A stretch of DNA of 64,000 nucleotides from Lelliottia wanjuensis (GCF_030238365.1 NZ_JASSOT010000061.1:1-64000); one strand, 5' to 3'. Shown: positions 21,704 through 31,889, counted from the stretch's first letter. The notes: generated from the sequence alone by a model not told the origin. Numbers and translations are program-made.

Positions 21704-22297
21704 TTACGCCTTCGCTTTCGCGACAGTCACCATCGCGGCACGGATCGTACGACCGTTCAGCGTGTAACCTTTCTGCATCACAGCCAGCACATTGCCTGCC
21801 GTCACCTCTTCAGATTCCACCATCGCAATCGCCTGGTGGACGTTAGGGTCCAGCGCCACGTTGGTATCGGCAACCACTTCCACACCGAACTTACGCACGA
21901 CGTCGAGCATGGATTTCAGCGTCAGCTCAAGGCCTTCGACCATCGCCGCCATGTCCGGATTGCCTTTATCAGCCACTTCCAGCGCACGATCCAGGCTATC
22001 AATCACCGGCAGCAGCTCGTTGACGAATTTCTCCAGCGCGAACTTATGCGCCTTCTCCACGTCAAGCTCAGTACGGCGACGCAGGTTTTCCATTTCCGCT
22101 TTGATACGCAGCACGCTTTCGCGCTCGCGATTTTGGGCTTCAGTTAACTGAGCTTCCAGATTCGCAATTTTTTCATCGCGCGGATCCACCTGCTCAGCAG
22201 AAGCATCCGGCTCTACAGCCTCAACTTCTTCGTGCTGTTCCATGATAATTTCTTCCGGGGCTTGCCCCTCAGGCGTTTTCTGTTCTTTACTACTCAT
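21704..22297 (-). CDS. grpE: Nucleotide exchange factor GrpE
   Basis: Homodimeric co-chaperone that releases ADP from DnaK and acts as a heat sensor. The 197 residues comprise an acidic disordered N-terminus, a long coiled coil (about 40-135) and a C-terminal beta domain ending [18 protein letters not shown]. The start at 22297 (MSSKEQK) has GGAG 6 bases upstream; the 8-codon extension is rejected. A textbook sigma-32 promoter lies upstream. Divergent from nadK. Confidence 0.97.
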   Translation of the reverse strand: MSSKEQKTPEGQAPEEIIMEQHEEVEAVEPDASAEQVDPRDEKIANLEAQLTEAQNRERESVLRIKAEMENLRRRTELDVEKAHKFALEKFVNELLPVIDSLDRALEVADKGNPDMAAMVEGLELTLKSMLDVVRKFGVEVVADTNVALDPNVHQAIAMVESEEVTAGNVLAVMQKGYTLNGRTIRAAMVTVAKAKA

Positions 22298-22341
22298 GAA
22301 TTTCTCCGCGTTTTTCTGCATTCATCTCGCTAACTTCGCTT

Positions 22342-22370
22342 ATTATGGGGATCAGTTTCCGGGATTCAAG
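22342..22370 (-). promoter_or_regulatory. Sigma-32 heat-shock promoter of grpE
   Basis: Minus-strand CTTGAA (22365-22370), 14-base spacer, CCCCATAAT (22342-22350): an almost perfect RpoH promoter 45 bases from grpE. Confidence 0.92.
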
Positions 22371-22418
22371 GGAACAAAGCATATTGTCACCATCATTCGG
22401 CACAAGGACCTCCAGAAA

Positions 22419-23297
22419 ATGAATAATCATTTCAAGTGTATTGGGATTGTCGGACATCCACGTCACCCTACCGCGCTGACGACACATGAAATGTTGTATC
22501 GCTGGCTGTGCGCGAAAGGTTACGAAGTGATGGTGGAGCAGCAAATTGCGCAGGAACTGCAGCTTAAAAATGTGAAGACCGGTACGCTGGCGGAGATCGG
22601 CCAGCAGGCGGATCTCGCCGTCGTGGTCGGCGGCGACGGTAACATGCTCGGCGCCGCCCGCACGCTGGCGCGCTATGACATCAAAGTCATCGGCATCAAC
22701 CGTGGCAACCTGGGCTTCCTGACCGACCTCGACCCCGACAACGCTCACCAACAGCTGGCCGATGTCCTGGATGGTCACTACATCAGCGAAAAACGCTTTC
22801 TGCTCGAAGCGCAGGTTTGCCAGCAGGACTGCCAAAAACGGATCAGCACGGCCATCAATGAAGTGGTTCTTCACCCGGGCAAAGTCGCGCATATGATTGA
22901 GTTCGAAGTTTATATCGACGAAGTCTTTGCCTTCTCTCAGCGCTCAGACGGCCTGATTATCTCCACGCCGACTGGTTCCACCGCCTATTCCCTTTCCGCT
23001 GGCGGACCGATTCTGACACCTTCGCTGGATGCCATCACCCTGGTGCCGATGTTCCCGCATACCCTTTCGGCTCGCCCGCTGGTCATCAACAGCAGCAGCA
23101 CCATCCGCCTGCGCTTCTCGCACCGCCGCAACGACCTTGAAATCAGCTGCGACAGCCAGATTGCCCTGCCGATTCAGGAGGGGGAAGATGTCCTGATCCG
23201 GCGTTGCGATTACCACCTGAATCTGATTCACCCGAAAGACTACAGCTATTTCAACACATTAAGCTCAAAGCTTGGCTGGTCAAAAAAATTGTTCTAA
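22419..23297 (+). CDS. nadK: NAD kinase
   Basis: Phosphorylates NAD to NADP with ATP; essential and inhibited by NADPH/NADH in E. coli. The 292-residue product has the catalytic GGDG motif at 71-74, [10 protein letters not shown] and the glycine-rich SRPTGSTAY-like segment [15 protein letters not shown]. The start at 22419 follows AAGGACC; the longer in-frame extension overlaps the grpE promoter and is rejected. Confidence 0.98.
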   Translation: MNNHFKCIGIVGHPRHPTALTTHEMLYRWLCAKGYEVMVEQQIAQELQLKNVKTGTLAEIGQQADLAVVVGGDGNMLGAARTLARYDIKVIGINRGNLGFLTDLDPDNAHQQLADVLDGHYISEKRFLLEAQVCQQDCQKRISTAINEVVLHPGKVAHMIEFEVYIDEVFAFSQRSDGLIISTPTGSTAYSLSAGGPILTPSLDAITLVPMFPHTLSARPLVINSSSTIRLRFSHRRNDLEISCDSQIALPIQEGEDVLIRRCDYHLNLIHPKDYSYFNTLSSKLGWSKKLF

Positions 23298-23312
23298 ATT
23301 TGCATCCAGCAC

Positions 23313-23354
23313 TTTACTGTATATAAAACCAGTTTATACTGTATGAAAATACAG
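23313..23354 (+). promoter_or_regulatory. recN SOS promoter with LexA boxes
   Basis: -35 TTTACT (23313-23318) and -10 TATACT (23335-23340) with a 16-base spacer. Two 16-bp LexA boxes of form CTG-N10-CAG cover it: 23317-23332 and 23339-23354 (CTGTATGAAAATACAG). A third, weak half-match ends near 23372. Tight LexA control with multiple boxes is known for E. coli recN. Confidence 0.9.
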
Positions 23355-23382
23355 TTATGGTTTTTCATACAGGAAAACAATT

Positions 23383-25044
23383 ATGCTGGCACAACTGACC
23401 ATCAGCAACTTCGCCATTGTTCGTGAGCTTGAGATCGACTTTCAGAGTGGAATGACGGCCATTACCGGTGAAACCGGTGCAGGTAAATCTATTGCCATTG
23501 ATGCGCTCGGGTTGTGTCTCGGCGGTCGCGCAGAAGGCGACATCGTGCGTACGGGCGCTAATCGCGCCGATCTCTGCGCGCGCTTTTCCTTAAAAGATAC
23601 CCCTGCCGCGCTGCGCTGGCTCGAAGTGAATCAACTCGAGGATGGACGTGAGTGTTTACTTCGCCGCGTCATCAGCAGCGATGGGCGCTCCCGCGGTTTT
23701 ATCAACGGCACAGCGGTTCCTCTCTCTCAGCTCCGCGAGCTGGGTCAGCTTCTGATTCAAATTCATGGCCAGCATGCGCATCAGCAGCTCATTAAACCTG
23801 AACAACAAAAAGCCCTGCTTGATGGTTATGCCGGTGAGTACGCGCTCACTCAGCTGATGGCCGAGCACTATCGCCAGTGGCACCAGAGCTGCCGCGAACT
23901 GGCACTGCATCAGCAGCAAAGCCAGGAACGCGCCGCGCGCGCTGAGCTGTTGAACTACCAGTTGAAAGAACTCAATGAATTTAACCCACAGCCGGGCGAA
24001 TTTGAGCAGATTGACGAAGAGTACAAACGGCTAGCGAATAGCGGCCATCTCATTTCGACCAGCCAACAGGCGCTAAATCTGCTGGCTGATGGCGAAGATA
24101 TCAACCTGCAAAGCCAGCTCTATACCGTGCGCCAGCAGGTCACTGAACTGGTCAGTCTCGACAGCAAGCTGTCTGGCGTGCTCGATATGCTGGAAGAAGC
24201 GGCGATTCAGATTTCCGAAGCGGGTGAAGAGTTGCGCCATTACTGCGAACGCCTGGATCTCGATCCGAATCGTCTGTTTGAGCTGGAGCAGCGTATTTCT
24301 CGTCAAATCTCTCTGGCGCGTAAACACTACGTCACGCCGGAAGAGCTGCCGAACTATCACCAGTCACTGTTGGATGAACAACAGCAGCTGGACGATCAGG
24401 CCGACTCGCTGGAAACGCTCTCTCTGGCGGTGAATGTTCACCATCAGCAGGCGCTGGCTACGGCTAAACAGCTTCACGAAGTGCGTCAGCACTATGCGCA
24501 GGAGCTGGGCCAGCACATCACCGACAGTATGCATGCGCTGTCGATGCCGCACGGCGTCTTTACCATTGACGTCAAATTTGAAGTCAATCATCTGACAGCA
24601 GAAGGCGCAGACCGCATTGAATTTCGCGTGACCACCAACCCCGGCCAGCCGTTACAGGCCATTTCCAAAGTCGCTTCGGGTGGTGAACTGTCGCGTATCG
24701 CCCTGGCGATTCAGGTGATCACCGCGCGTAAAATGGAAACTCCGGCGCTGATTTTCGATGAAGTGGACGTGGGGATTAGCGGCCCGACCGCTGCCGTCGT
24801 CGGCAAACTGTTACGTCAGCTCGGCGAGTCAACTCAGGTCATGTGCGTGACCCACCTGCCGCAGGTGGCGGGTTGTGGGCATCATCATTTCTATGTCTGC
24901 AAAGAAACCGATGGTGAAATGACGGAAACCCATATGCACCCGCTGGATAAAAAGGCGCGCCTGCAAGAGTTGGCGCGGCTGCTCGGCGGCAGCGAAGTGA
25001 CGCGCAACACACTGGCGAATGCGAAAGAACTGCTGGCCGCATAA
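23383..25044 (+). CDS. recN: DNA repair protein RecN
   Basis: SMC-like ATPase acting in double-strand break repair with RecA. The 553 residues have an N-terminal ATP-binding head with GETGAGKS at 29-36, long coiled coils (about 155-375) and the C-terminal ABC signature [11 protein letters not shown] and Walker [12 protein letters not shown]. The start follows AGGAAAACAATT. SOS-induced, as shown by the LexA boxes. Confidence 0.98.
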   Translation: MLAQLTISNFAIVRELEIDFQSGMTAITGETGAGKSIAIDALGLCLGGRAEGDIVRTGANRADLCARFSLKDTPAALRWLEVNQLEDGRECLLRRVISSDGRSRGFINGTAVPLSQLRELGQLLIQIHGQHAHQQLIKPEQQKALLDGYAGEYALTQLMAEHYRQWHQSCRELALHQQQSQERAARAELLNYQLKELNEFNPQPGEFEQIDEEYKRLANSGHLISTSQQALNLLADGEDINLQSQLYTVRQQVTELVSLDSKLSGVLDMLEEAAIQISEAGEELRHYCERLDLDPNRLFELEQRISRQISLARKHYVTPEELPNYHQSLLDEQQQLDDQADSLETLSLAVNVHHQQALATAKQLHEVRQHYAQELGQHITDSMHALSMPHGVFTIDVKFEVNHLTAEGADRIEFRVTTNPGQPLQAISKVASGGELSRIALAIQVITARKMETPALIFDEVDVGISGPTAAVVGKLLRQLGESTQVMCVTHLPQVAGCGHHHFYVCKETDGEMTETHMHPLDKKARLQELARLLGGSEVTRNTLANAKELLAA

Positions 25045-25181
25045 ACTTTTTCGGGATCTCAGGGTCATACAGAACAACAAAAACGCCGTCAGACCGGTTT
25101 CAAAGTGGGGCAAGGTCTATTATCATCGGCATATAACATATGAGCCGCGTATTGCTCGGGCCCGAAAAGGAATCAAATCAC

Positions 25182-25523
25182 ATGCGCTGTAAAACGCTGA
25201 CCGCTGTCGCAGCGGTTCTTCTGATGTTGACCGCAGGTTGTTCCACTCTGGAGCGAGTGGTTTACCGTCCTGACATCAACCAGGGGAACTACCTCACACC
25301 TAACGATGTGTCTAAAGTTCGTGTCGGCATGACACAACAGCAGGTCGCTTATGCACTGGGAACCCCGATGATGTCCGATCCGTTCGGCACCAACACCTGG
25401 TTCTATGTTTTCCGCCAGCAGCCTGGCCATGAAGGCGTGACTCAGCAGACGCTGACCCTGACCTTCAACAGCAGCGGTGTGTTGACCAACATCGACAACA
25501 AACCGGCGCTCACCAAAGAGTAA
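25182..25523 (+). CDS. bamE: Outer membrane protein assembly factor BamE (SmpA)
   Basis: Small BAM-complex lipoprotein that contacts BamD and phosphatidylglycerol. The 113-residue protein has lipobox TAGC (Cys20), the [18 protein letters not shown] segment and the C-terminal [18 protein letters not shown]. The start at 25182 matches E. coli; a 14-codon in-frame extension upstream is not conserved. A strong terminator follows. Confidence 0.97.
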   Translation: MRCKTLTAVAAVLLMLTAGCSTLERVVYRPDINQGNYLTPNDVSKVRVGMTQQQVAYALGTPMMSDPFGTNTWFYVFRQQPGHEGVTQQTLTLTFNSSGVLTNIDNKPALTKE

Positions 25524-25537
25524 GGTTTCAGAAATGC

Positions 25538-25566
25538 AAAAGGTGCTCACTGAGCACCTTTTTTGT
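25538..25566 (+). terminator. bamE intrinsic terminator
   Basis: Hairpin AAGGTGCTC-ACT-GAGCACCTT followed by a T run, between convergent bamE and ratB. Confidence 0.9.
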
Positions 25567-25584
25567 TTCTTACGCTGTTTCGTA

Positions 25585-25872
25585 CTACTTCCCAGCTTTC
25601 TCCGCGCGCTGACGGCGCAGTTCTTTAGGATCGGCAATCAGCGGACGATAAATCTCAACGCGATCGCCATCGTTCAGCGCATCCGTCAGTTTTACCGGAC
25701 GGCTGTAGATCCCCACTTTATTCTTGCTCAGATCGATATCGCTGCGCAGTTCCAGCAAGCCAGAGGCGCGAATCGCTTCTTCAACGGTGGCACCCTCTTC
25801 CAGCTTCACGCGCTGCAGATACTGCTTCTCCGGCAGTGCATACGCCACTTCCACCGTTATTTTAGGCGACAC
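25585..25872 (-). CDS. ratB: RnfH-family ubiquitin-like protein RatB
   Basis: A 95-residue small protein of the RnfH family (beta-grasp fold), with [14 protein letters not shown] and [16 protein letters not shown]. It is the partner gene of ratA; its biochemical role is unclear. The GTG start at 25872 overlaps the end of ratA by 11 bases and has AGAGG upstream, giving the family N-terminus. Confidence 0.9.
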   Translation of the reverse strand: MSPKITVEVAYALPEKQYLQRVKLEEGATVEEAIRASGLLELRSDIDLSKNKVGIYSRPVKLTDALNDGDRVEIYRPLIADPKELRRQRAEKAGK

Positions 25873-26299
25873 TGTAAACCTCTTTGGCGCGGACCGTGAA
25901 AGCCTGGACCATGTTCGAGGCCAGCTCTTTAAAGATGCGGCCAAACGCCAGTTCGATCAGCTTATTAGTGAACTCAAAGTCCAGATGGAACTCGATGCGA
26001 CAGGCATCTGCGCTCAGAGGCGTAAACTTCCAGCCCCCCATCAGCTTTTTGAACGGGCCATCCACCAGATGCATCAAAATGCTTTGATTATCGGTCAGCG
26101 TATTTCGGGTGGTAAACGTCTTACTGATCCCTGCTTTAGAGACATCTACCGCAGCAGTCATCTGCGTCGGGCCAGCGTCCAGCACCCGACTCCCGGTACA
26201 TCCCGGAATAAACTGCGGATAGGACTGAACGTCATTCACTAACTGGTACATTTGTTCCACACTGTAGGGGACAAGCGCAGTACGACTAATCTGAGGCAT
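25862..26299 (-). CDS. ratA: RatA, START/Coq10-like ribosome-associated toxin family
   Basis: A 145-residue START-domain protein. E. coli RatA has been reported to bind 50S subunits and block 70S association, while relatives (Coq10) bind ubiquinone. The sequence begins [13 protein letters not shown] and contains SYPQFIPGC and [14 protein letters not shown]. The start at 26299 has GGAA upstream; ATGs at 26311 and 26338 lack good sites. Divergent from smpB, as in E. coli. Confidence 0.92.
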   Translation of the reverse strand: MPQISRTALVPYSVEQMYQLVNDVQSYPQFIPGCTGSRVLDAGPTQMTAAVDVSKAGISKTFTTRNTLTDNQSILMHLVDGPFKKLMGGWKFTPLSADACRIEFHLDFEFTNKLIELAFGRIFKELASNMVQAFTVRAKEVYSVA

Positions 26300-26461
26300 A
26301 GCATTTTCCATGGTCACACAACGGATAAATAATAACATTTATCCCCTGTTAAAAAAACGCTAAGGCTTATCTCGTGCTAAGATAGCGCGTTGGACCTCAC
26401 AGGATGCAATCGCAATGAGGTTACTTTTTGAACTCAGATTACCTATGGCTTCACGACACTT

Positions 26462-26944
26462 ATGACGAAGAAAAAAGCACATAAACCTGGCTCGGCAACC
26501 ATTGCGCTGAACAAGCGTGCCCGCCATGAGTATTTCATTGAAGAAGAATTCGAAGCTGGCCTTGCGTTGCAGGGCTGGGAAGTCAAATCCCTGCGTGCAG
26601 GGAAAGCTAACATCAGCGACAGCTATGTGATCATGATTGACGGCGAAGCCTTCTTGTTTGGTGCGAACTTTACGCCGCTGGCCGTCGCCTCTTCGCACTA
26701 TGTTTGCGACCCAACGCGCACGCGTAAACTGCTGCTGAACCAGCGCGAACTGGCTTCACTCTTTGGCCGCATTAACCGCGAAGGTTACACCGTCGTCGCC
26801 CTGTCTCTGTACTGGAAGAACGCCTGGTGCAAAGTGAAAATTGGCGTAGCAAAAGGTAAGAAACAGCACGACAAACGTGACGATGTGAAAGACCGTGAAT
26901 GGCAGGTCGACAAAGCGCGTATCATGAAGCACGCAGGCCGTTAA
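26462..26944 (+). CDS. smpB: SsrA-binding protein SmpB
   Basis: Binds the tRNA-like domain of tmRNA and mimics the missing anticodon arm in trans-translation. The 160-residue protein has the OB-fold core ([31 protein letters not shown]) and the basic C-terminal tail ([17 protein letters not shown]) that enters the mRNA channel. Located 99 bases upstream of ssrA. Confidence 0.98.
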   Translation: MTKKKAHKPGSATIALNKRARHEYFIEEEFEAGLALQGWEVKSLRAGKANISDSYVIMIDGEAFLFGANFTPLAVASSHYVCDPTRTRKLLLNQRELASLFGRINREGYTVVALSLYWKNAWCKVKIGVAKGKKQHDKRDDVKDREWQVDKARIMKHAGR

Positions 26945-27020
26945 TTTCTGCCTGAATTTTGTACTTTTCAAAGTGATTTAAGAACTTATCGTTCCACGCT
27001 GGCATCACCGATGCCAGTTC

Positions 27021-27029
27021 TGGTATACT
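27021..27029 (+). promoter_or_regulatory. ssrA promoter, extended -10
   Basis: TGG followed by TATACT (27024-27029) forms an extended -10 fifteen bases before the mature tmRNA 5' end. No good -35 was seen. Confidence 0.65.
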
Positions 27030-27043
27030 GAGTTCAACACATT

Positions 27044-27407
27044 GGGGCTGATTCTGGATTCGACGGGATTTGCGAAACCCAAGGTGCATGCCGAGGGGCG
27101 GTTTGCCTCGTAAAAAGCCGCAAAAAAATAGTCGCAAACGACGAAAACTACGCTTTAGCAGCTTAATAACCTGCTAAGAGCCCTCTCTCCCTAGCTTCCG
27201 CTCTTAAGACGGGGATCAAAGAGAGGTCAAACCCAAAAGAGATCGCACGGATGTCCTGCCTGGGGCTGAAGTGTTAAAACTAATCAGGCTAGTCTGGTAG
27301 TGGCGTGTCAATCCGCAGGTGCCAGGCGAATGTAAAGACTGACTAAGCATGTAGTACCGAGGATGTAGGAATTTCGGACGGGGGTTCAAATCCCCCCAGC
27401 TCCACCA
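27044..27407 (+). ncRNA. ssrA: Transfer-messenger RNA (tmRNA)
   Basis: Begins GGGGCTGATTCTGGATTCG and ends with the alanine tRNA-like acceptor and CCA (27405-27407). The T-loop GGTTCAAATCC lies near the end. The internal reading frame GCA...TAA at 27134-27166 encodes ANDENYALAA, the degradation tag, identical to E. coli. Rescues stalled ribosomes with SmpB. Its 3' end is a common integrase target. Confidence 0.98.
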
Positions 27408-27452
27408 AAAATTCTTGGTTGAAGGTCACCAGAGCCTGATACGAAGTCCTGA

Positions 27453-27485
27453 AAGCCCGCACGGCGCAAGCCTGCGGGCTTTTTT
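27453..27485 (+). terminator. ssrA intrinsic terminator
   Basis: AAGCCCGCA and TGCGGGCTT form a stem followed by T residues, 46 bases after the tmRNA CCA. Confidence 0.9.
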
Positions 27486-27602
27486 GTGGCTAAAATCTGT
27501 CACGAGAGTTTAAAACCGAACCTCAAAGGCAACTCAGCCTGACACTTCATAGACCATTAACGGTTATCTCAAATAACATAATTGCCAATAATCAATTCAT
27601 CA

Positions 27603-28148
27603 CTACAGGCGTAATATTTCGATCGTTAATGCGCTTTTCACTGTGCCTTGAGTTGGCGTTTGCCCGGATAATTTCACCAGACCCAGTCCAACAATCGTAT
27701 TATAAAGATTGGCGCGGAAATAATCGGTGTTCACATTCACCACATTACCTTCCTGATCGTAAACACCGACGCCGACACCCTGAGCGGCCCCTTCGGTTGT
27801 ATCGGTATTTGCCAGAACTTTTCCGGTCGCTTCATCGGCAGTCCCGACAAATTTATAGGCAATGCGGCTATCCAGCAGCAAATTGTGGCACCCCTGATCA
27901 CCGGTTACGGACAGTGAAACCCCTTCATCGGGTGTCGTTTTTACGCCCTGCTCGCGCAGGTTTGTCACATCAGTACTTAGATTAACCAGTGCTTTAGAGA
28001 CATTCACCGTACACGACGCGCTGGTGTCAGGAGTTCCCGTGACATTACCGGCAATATCGATGGTGGCAGATGTATCTATATCTTCAGCATGTGCCGTCGC
28101 CATCACAAACAGTGCTGAAATAGCTAAACCTAAAATGCGCTTGTTCAT
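27603..28148 (-). CDS. Orphan fimbrial-type (FimA-like) subunit
   Basis: A 181-residue exported protein. The signal peptide ends AHA-ED near residue 21. The mature part has the two-cysteine spacing of chaperone-usher pilins (SASCTVNV and GDQGCHNL), a GVGVYDQEGN motif and a beta-rich C-terminus. Start at 28148 is ATG with AAGGA 6 bases upstream; the TTG two codons earlier is less likely. No chaperone, usher or adhesin is adjacent, so it is an orphan or moonlighting subunit. The first gene after ssrA, on the opposite strand. Confidence 0.75.
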   Translation of the reverse strand: MNKRILGLAISALFVMATAHAEDIDTSATIDIAGNVTGTPDTSASCTVNVSKALVNLSTDVTNLREQGVKTTPDEGVSLSVTGDQGCHNLLLDSRIAYKFVGTADEATGKVLANTDTTEGAAQGVGVGVYDQEGNVVNVNTDYFRANLYNTIVGLGLVKLSGQTPTQGTVKSALTIEILRL

Positions 28149-28351
28149 ATACAATCCTTATATATTTAATATTTAAAATAGGCGAAATACACTAACTCTT
28201 GATGCACAATGTATTTCCCTATTGAATTTAAAGGCGTTTACACCGAATCCGAGAATATAATATTGCGGTGATTGTGTGTCTTACGGACGCGGGTATTTGA
28301 TCCATTTCTGGATTAAATAAAGGGGAGGTTATCCTGGGCTAAAGAGTTATT

Positions 28352-28374
28352 GCGCCCGAACGGGCGCTTGCGTT
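28352..28374 (-). terminator. Possible ygeV terminator hairpin
   Basis: GCGCCC-GAAC-GGGCGC inverted repeat downstream of the ygeV stop on the minus strand. The following bases (AATAACTCTTT) are only weakly T-rich, so efficiency is uncertain. Confidence 0.45.
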
Positions 28375-28400
28375 AAAAATCTCTAAACGAGGACGGTCTT

Positions 28401-30170
28401 CTACAAATTCGCCATCTCATACTTCTTAATCTTCCGATACAGCGTCGCAATCCCAATCCCCAGCTCATCCGCAGCCTGTTTTTTATTGCTGTTACGACTC
28501 AGCGCGCCGCGGATCATCTGCCGCTCCATCTCCTCCAGCACTGTCACGCTCTCATCCTCGCAAGTCGTACTCGATCCAGGCAATTGAACCTCGCCAACTC
28601 TCCTGCTGCTCACCAGATTTGGCGGCAGTAATGAGATATCAATCACGCTACCGGACGGCACGACGTTCACCAGGTACTCGATCAAATTGCTCAATTCACG
28701 AATGTTGCCGGGCCACTGGTACTCTTTCAGAAAAGCGATAACGTCGGGTGCGACGCCGGGATAGACCAGGTTCAGGCGACGGGTATGCAGATGCAGGAAA
28801 TAGTGGATCAGCAGCTCGATATCCTCCTGCCGCTCACGCAGCGGCGGCAGATTAAGCGGAATGACATTCAGGCGGTAGTAAAGATCCTCGCGAAACTTCC
28901 CGTTGCTAATGAGTTGCTCGAGATTCTGATTGGTGGCCGAAATAATGCGGATATCCACCGGCAGCGGATGGCTGGCCCCGACTGGCTGAATCTCCCGAGA
29001 CTCTATAGTGCGCAGCAGTTTGGCCTGCAGCGATAGCTGCATATCACCAATTTCATCGAGGAACAGCGTCCCATGATTCGCCGCCTGAATCAGTCCGGTT
29101 TTACCGTTGGCGAGCGCCCCAGTAAAGGCGCCCTTCACGTAGCCAAACAGTTCGCTCTCCAGCAGCTGCTCCGGGATAGCGGCGCAGTTGATGGCGATAA
29201 ACGGCTGGTCCCGACGGTCGCTCAGCTTATGAATCGCACGGGCGACCACCTCTTTACCAGTGCCACTCTCTCCGGCAATCATTACGCTGGAAGGGCTCGG
29301 CGCGACGCGGCTCATGAGCGTTTTTAACTGCCGCATCGGCGGACACTCCCCCACCATGGCCTCAATCTGCGGCCCCTCCTGAACATGATTCAAATCAGTA
29401 GAAGAGTGAGACTGATGAAACGCCATCAAAAACAGCCACTGATCCTGCACCGCATGCAGCTGGCCGATAATCAGCTCCTTCTTATCCTCAATGGAGATGA
29501 CGTGCTGCATGTGGCCGTGTCTGAAGTTACCTTCAAAAGTCAGAGGGCTGAAATGGATGCTTTTTCCCATAATATTGTTGTGTGTGGCGCCCATGATCTT
29601 TAACGCCACCTGATTCGCACAGATGACTTTCTGATCGCGCCCCACCACCAGAACGCCCTGATCCATATTTTCAATCATAGTGGTGAAGAGCTTCTGAATA
29701 TTGTCGCTGCCCGCCTGATCTTGTAAAAGACGAGCAACAAATATGGAAGAGATATGTCGAACGTAATCAGAAAACGCCTGAATATTGTCATTAATTCGCT
29801 CCTGCTGCTCGCAGGTCAGCGCCACCAGGCTAATGACTCCCACACATTGATCCTGGTATATTACCGGCGTTCCCAAAAACGCCTTCTCTTTACAATTCTC
29901 TTTATGGGAGCAATCGGTACACAGGGGATCGAAACGCGAATGCGTCACCACCTTCTCTTTTTTTGTTTCTATTATGTAACATAATAACCGGGAGTTTTTG
30001 CTGAGTTTTCTCCCCAGAAATTTACCATACGCCCCCGTTCCGGCGACCCTACACAAAGTATTATCAACAATCTCCACCTCAAGCTGCAGCACGCTTGAGA
30101 GCATCCTTGCAAACTGTTGAATAGTAGGCTGAATTTGCATAAGAATAGAGGGTGTATTAGAGGAAGTCAT
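28401..30170 (-). CDS. ygeV: Sigma-54-dependent activator YgeV of the purine catabolic locus
   Basis: Enhancer-binding protein closely related to E. coli YgeV. The 589 residues comprise an N-terminal sensor region with a cysteine cluster C84-x2-C87-x5-C93 (possible Fe-S or metal site), a PAS-like domain near 170-260, an AAA+ domain with GESGTGKE and the sigma-54-contacting GAFTGA loop, and a C-terminal Fis-type helix-turn-helix (KKQAADELGIGIATLYRKIKKY). Start at 30170 has AAGG 6 bases upstream; the ATG at 30194 does not. Divergent from the ygeW operon, whose promoter has a -24/-12 element. Probably senses a purine, redox state or both. Confidence 0.93.
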   Translation of the reverse strand: MTSSNTPSILMQIQPTIQQFARMLSSVLQLEVEIVDNTLCRVAGTGAYGKFLGRKLSKNSRLLCYIIETKKEKVVTHSRFDPLCTDCSHKENCKEKAFLGTPVIYQDQCVGVISLVALTCEQQERINDNIQAFSDYVRHISSIFVARLLQDQAGSDNIQKLFTTMIENMDQGVLVVGRDQKVICANQVALKIMGATHNNIMGKSIHFSPLTFEGNFRHGHMQHVISIEDKKELIIGQLHAVQDQWLFLMAFHQSHSSTDLNHVQEGPQIEAMVGECPPMRQLKTLMSRVAPSPSSVMIAGESGTGKEVVARAIHKLSDRRDQPFIAINCAAIPEQLLESELFGYVKGAFTGALANGKTGLIQAANHGTLFLDEIGDMQLSLQAKLLRTIESREIQPVGASHPLPVDIRIISATNQNLEQLISNGKFREDLYYRLNVIPLNLPPLRERQEDIELLIHYFLHLHTRRLNLVYPGVAPDVIAFLKEYQWPGNIRELSNLIEYLVNVVPSGSVIDISLLPPNLVSSRRVGEVQLPGSSTTCEDESVTVLEEMERQMIRGALSRNSNKKQAADELGIGIATLYRKIKKYEMANL

Positions 30171-30643
30171 AATCAACCTTTTCATATTGTGCATCGGGCG
30201 ACATATCCGAAAGCGTCATGCCACGTCTTTTCCACAATGATACTACGCTCTCTTTAGCAGGAATTGACATAGAGAGTTTTGTTTCCCGCTTCGTAGCCAA
30301 AAATATGCAGCCCTTATCACATTTTCATATCATTATGATATTTAGCACCGGCCTTTTATCAATTTCGCGAAGAGACTCAGCCTAATTTCACTTGATCAAC
30401 CAGACCCATTGTATTGCCATTAAACATCCTCCTGACTCTCTCGCCTGGTATTACATACGTCTCAAACAAATTCGTGATTAGCTTCGCAAAATCATCACCC
30501 TTTCACGCCTGACAGTTCTGCAATTTAGATCTGGCGCACTAATTGCTTGTTGTGCATTAGCGCTGGCTGTCGCTATTTCGGTACCCCCGCACATCCGACC
30601 GCACAGCAATCATTAAGCTCGTTACTTACAATCAGGATTGAAA
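30171..30643. promoter_or_regulatory. ygeV-ygeW divergent control region
   Basis: A 473-base gene-free, A+T-rich region between two divergent genes. It holds the sigma-54 promoter of ygeW at 30532-30547 and ample room for activator sites and bending-protein sites, which I could not define. A heptamer TCGCAAA occurs at 30484-30490 and recurs upstream of the permease. Confidence 0.6.
30532..30547 (+). promoter_or_regulatory. Sigma-54 promoter of the ygeW operon
   Basis: TGGCGCACTAATTGCT has the invariant GG-N10-GC and agrees with the consensus TGGCAC-N5-TTGCW at all but one position of the conserved parts. About 85 bases separate the -12 from the ygeW start. Confidence 0.85.
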
Positions 30644-31831
30644 ATGAAAACTGTCAACGAATTGATTAAGGATATCAATCAGCTTAATTCTCACCTCCAT
30701 GAGAAGGATTTCCTGCTGACGTGGGAGCAATCTCCGGATGAGCTGAAACAGGTGCTGGATGTCGCCGCGGCGCTCAAAGGGCTGCGCGCCGAAAACATCG
30801 CCACCAAAGTGTTCAACAGCGGACTGGGGATTTCCGTTTTCCGCGATAACTCAACGCGCACCCGCTTCTCCTACGCCTCGGCGTTAAACCTGTTAGGCCT
30901 TGCTCAGCAGGATCTCGACGAAGGGAAATCGCAAATCGCCCACGGGGAAACGGTTCGCGAAACGGCCAACATGATCTCCTTCTGCGCGGACGCCATCGGG
31001 ATCCGTGATGACATGTATCTCGGCGCGGGTAACGCCTATATGCGTGAAGTCGGCGAAGCCCTGGACGACGGCCACCAGCAGGGCGTTCTTCCGCAGCGTC
31101 CAGCGCTGATCAACCTGCAGTGTGATATCGACCACCCGACCCAATCGATGGCCGATCTGGCCTGGCTGCGCGAGCATTTCGGCTCGCTGGAAAACCTGAA
31201 AGGCAAAAAAATCGCCATGACCTGGGCCTACTCCCCAAGCTACGGCAAACCGCTGTCCGTGCCACAGGGGATTATCGGTCTGATGACCCGCTTCGGTATG
31301 GACGTCACTCTCGCACATCCGGAAGGTTACGACCTGATCCCAGAAGTGCTCGAAGTGGCCGAAAGCAACGCCAAAGCCTCCGGGGGCAGCTTCCGTCAGG
31401 TGACGGATATGGCCGAAGCCTTCAAAAACGCGGACATTGTTTATCCGAAATCCTGGGCCCCTTACAAGGTCATGGAAAAACGCACCGAGCTGCTGCGAGC
31501 CAACGATCACGAAGGTTTGAAAGCCCTGGAGAAAGCCTGCCTGGCGCAAAATGCTAAACACAAAGACTGGCACTGCACCGAAGAGATGATGGCGAAAACC
31601 CACGAGGGCGATGCCCTGTACATGCACTGTCTGCCTGCGGATATCACCGGCGTTTCATGTGCCGAAGGTGAAGTGGCCGAAGCGGTCTTCGAAAAATACC
31701 GTATCGCCACCTACAAAGAGGCGAGCTGGAAGCCTTACATCATCGCCTCAATGATCCTGTGCCGCAAATACGCCAAACCTGGCCAGCTTCTGGCTGAGTT
31801 GCTCAGCGAAGGGCAGAAACGTATCAAATAA
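30644..31831 (+). CDS. ygeW: YgeW, carbamoyltransferase-family protein (putative ureidopropionate-type substrate)
   Basis: Aspartate/ornithine carbamoyltransferase-fold enzyme of 395 residues, nearly collinear with E. coli YgeW. The carbamoyl-phosphate loop FRDNSTRTRFSY is near 70 and HCLPAD near 328. Together with the carbamate kinase YqeA it most likely works in the catabolic direction, phosphorolysing a ureido compound to carbamoyl phosphate. Start 30644 follows AGGATTGAAA; a TTG two codons earlier is possible. First gene of the sigma-54 operon. Confidence 0.93.
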   Translation: MKTVNELIKDINQLNSHLHEKDFLLTWEQSPDELKQVLDVAAALKGLRAENIATKVFNSGLGISVFRDNSTRTRFSYASALNLLGLAQQDLDEGKSQIAHGETVRETANMISFCADAIGIRDDMYLGAGNAYMREVGEALDDGHQQGVLPQRPALINLQCDIDHPTQSMADLAWLREHFGSLENLKGKKIAMTWAYSPSYGKPLSVPQGIIGLMTRFGMDVTLAHPEGYDLIPEVLEVAESNAKASGGSFRQVTDMAEAFKNADIVYPKSWAPYKVMEKRTELLRANDHEGLKALEKACLAQNAKHKDWHCTEEMMAKTHEGDALYMHCLPADITGVSCAEGEVAEAVFEKYRIATYKEASWKPYIIASMILCRKYAKPGQLLAELLSEGQKRIK

Positions 31832-31889
31832 TTCACCCGGCTGGCAGACCCGCCAGCCGTCTCTTTTACACCAGGGAGAAGGATCGCCT

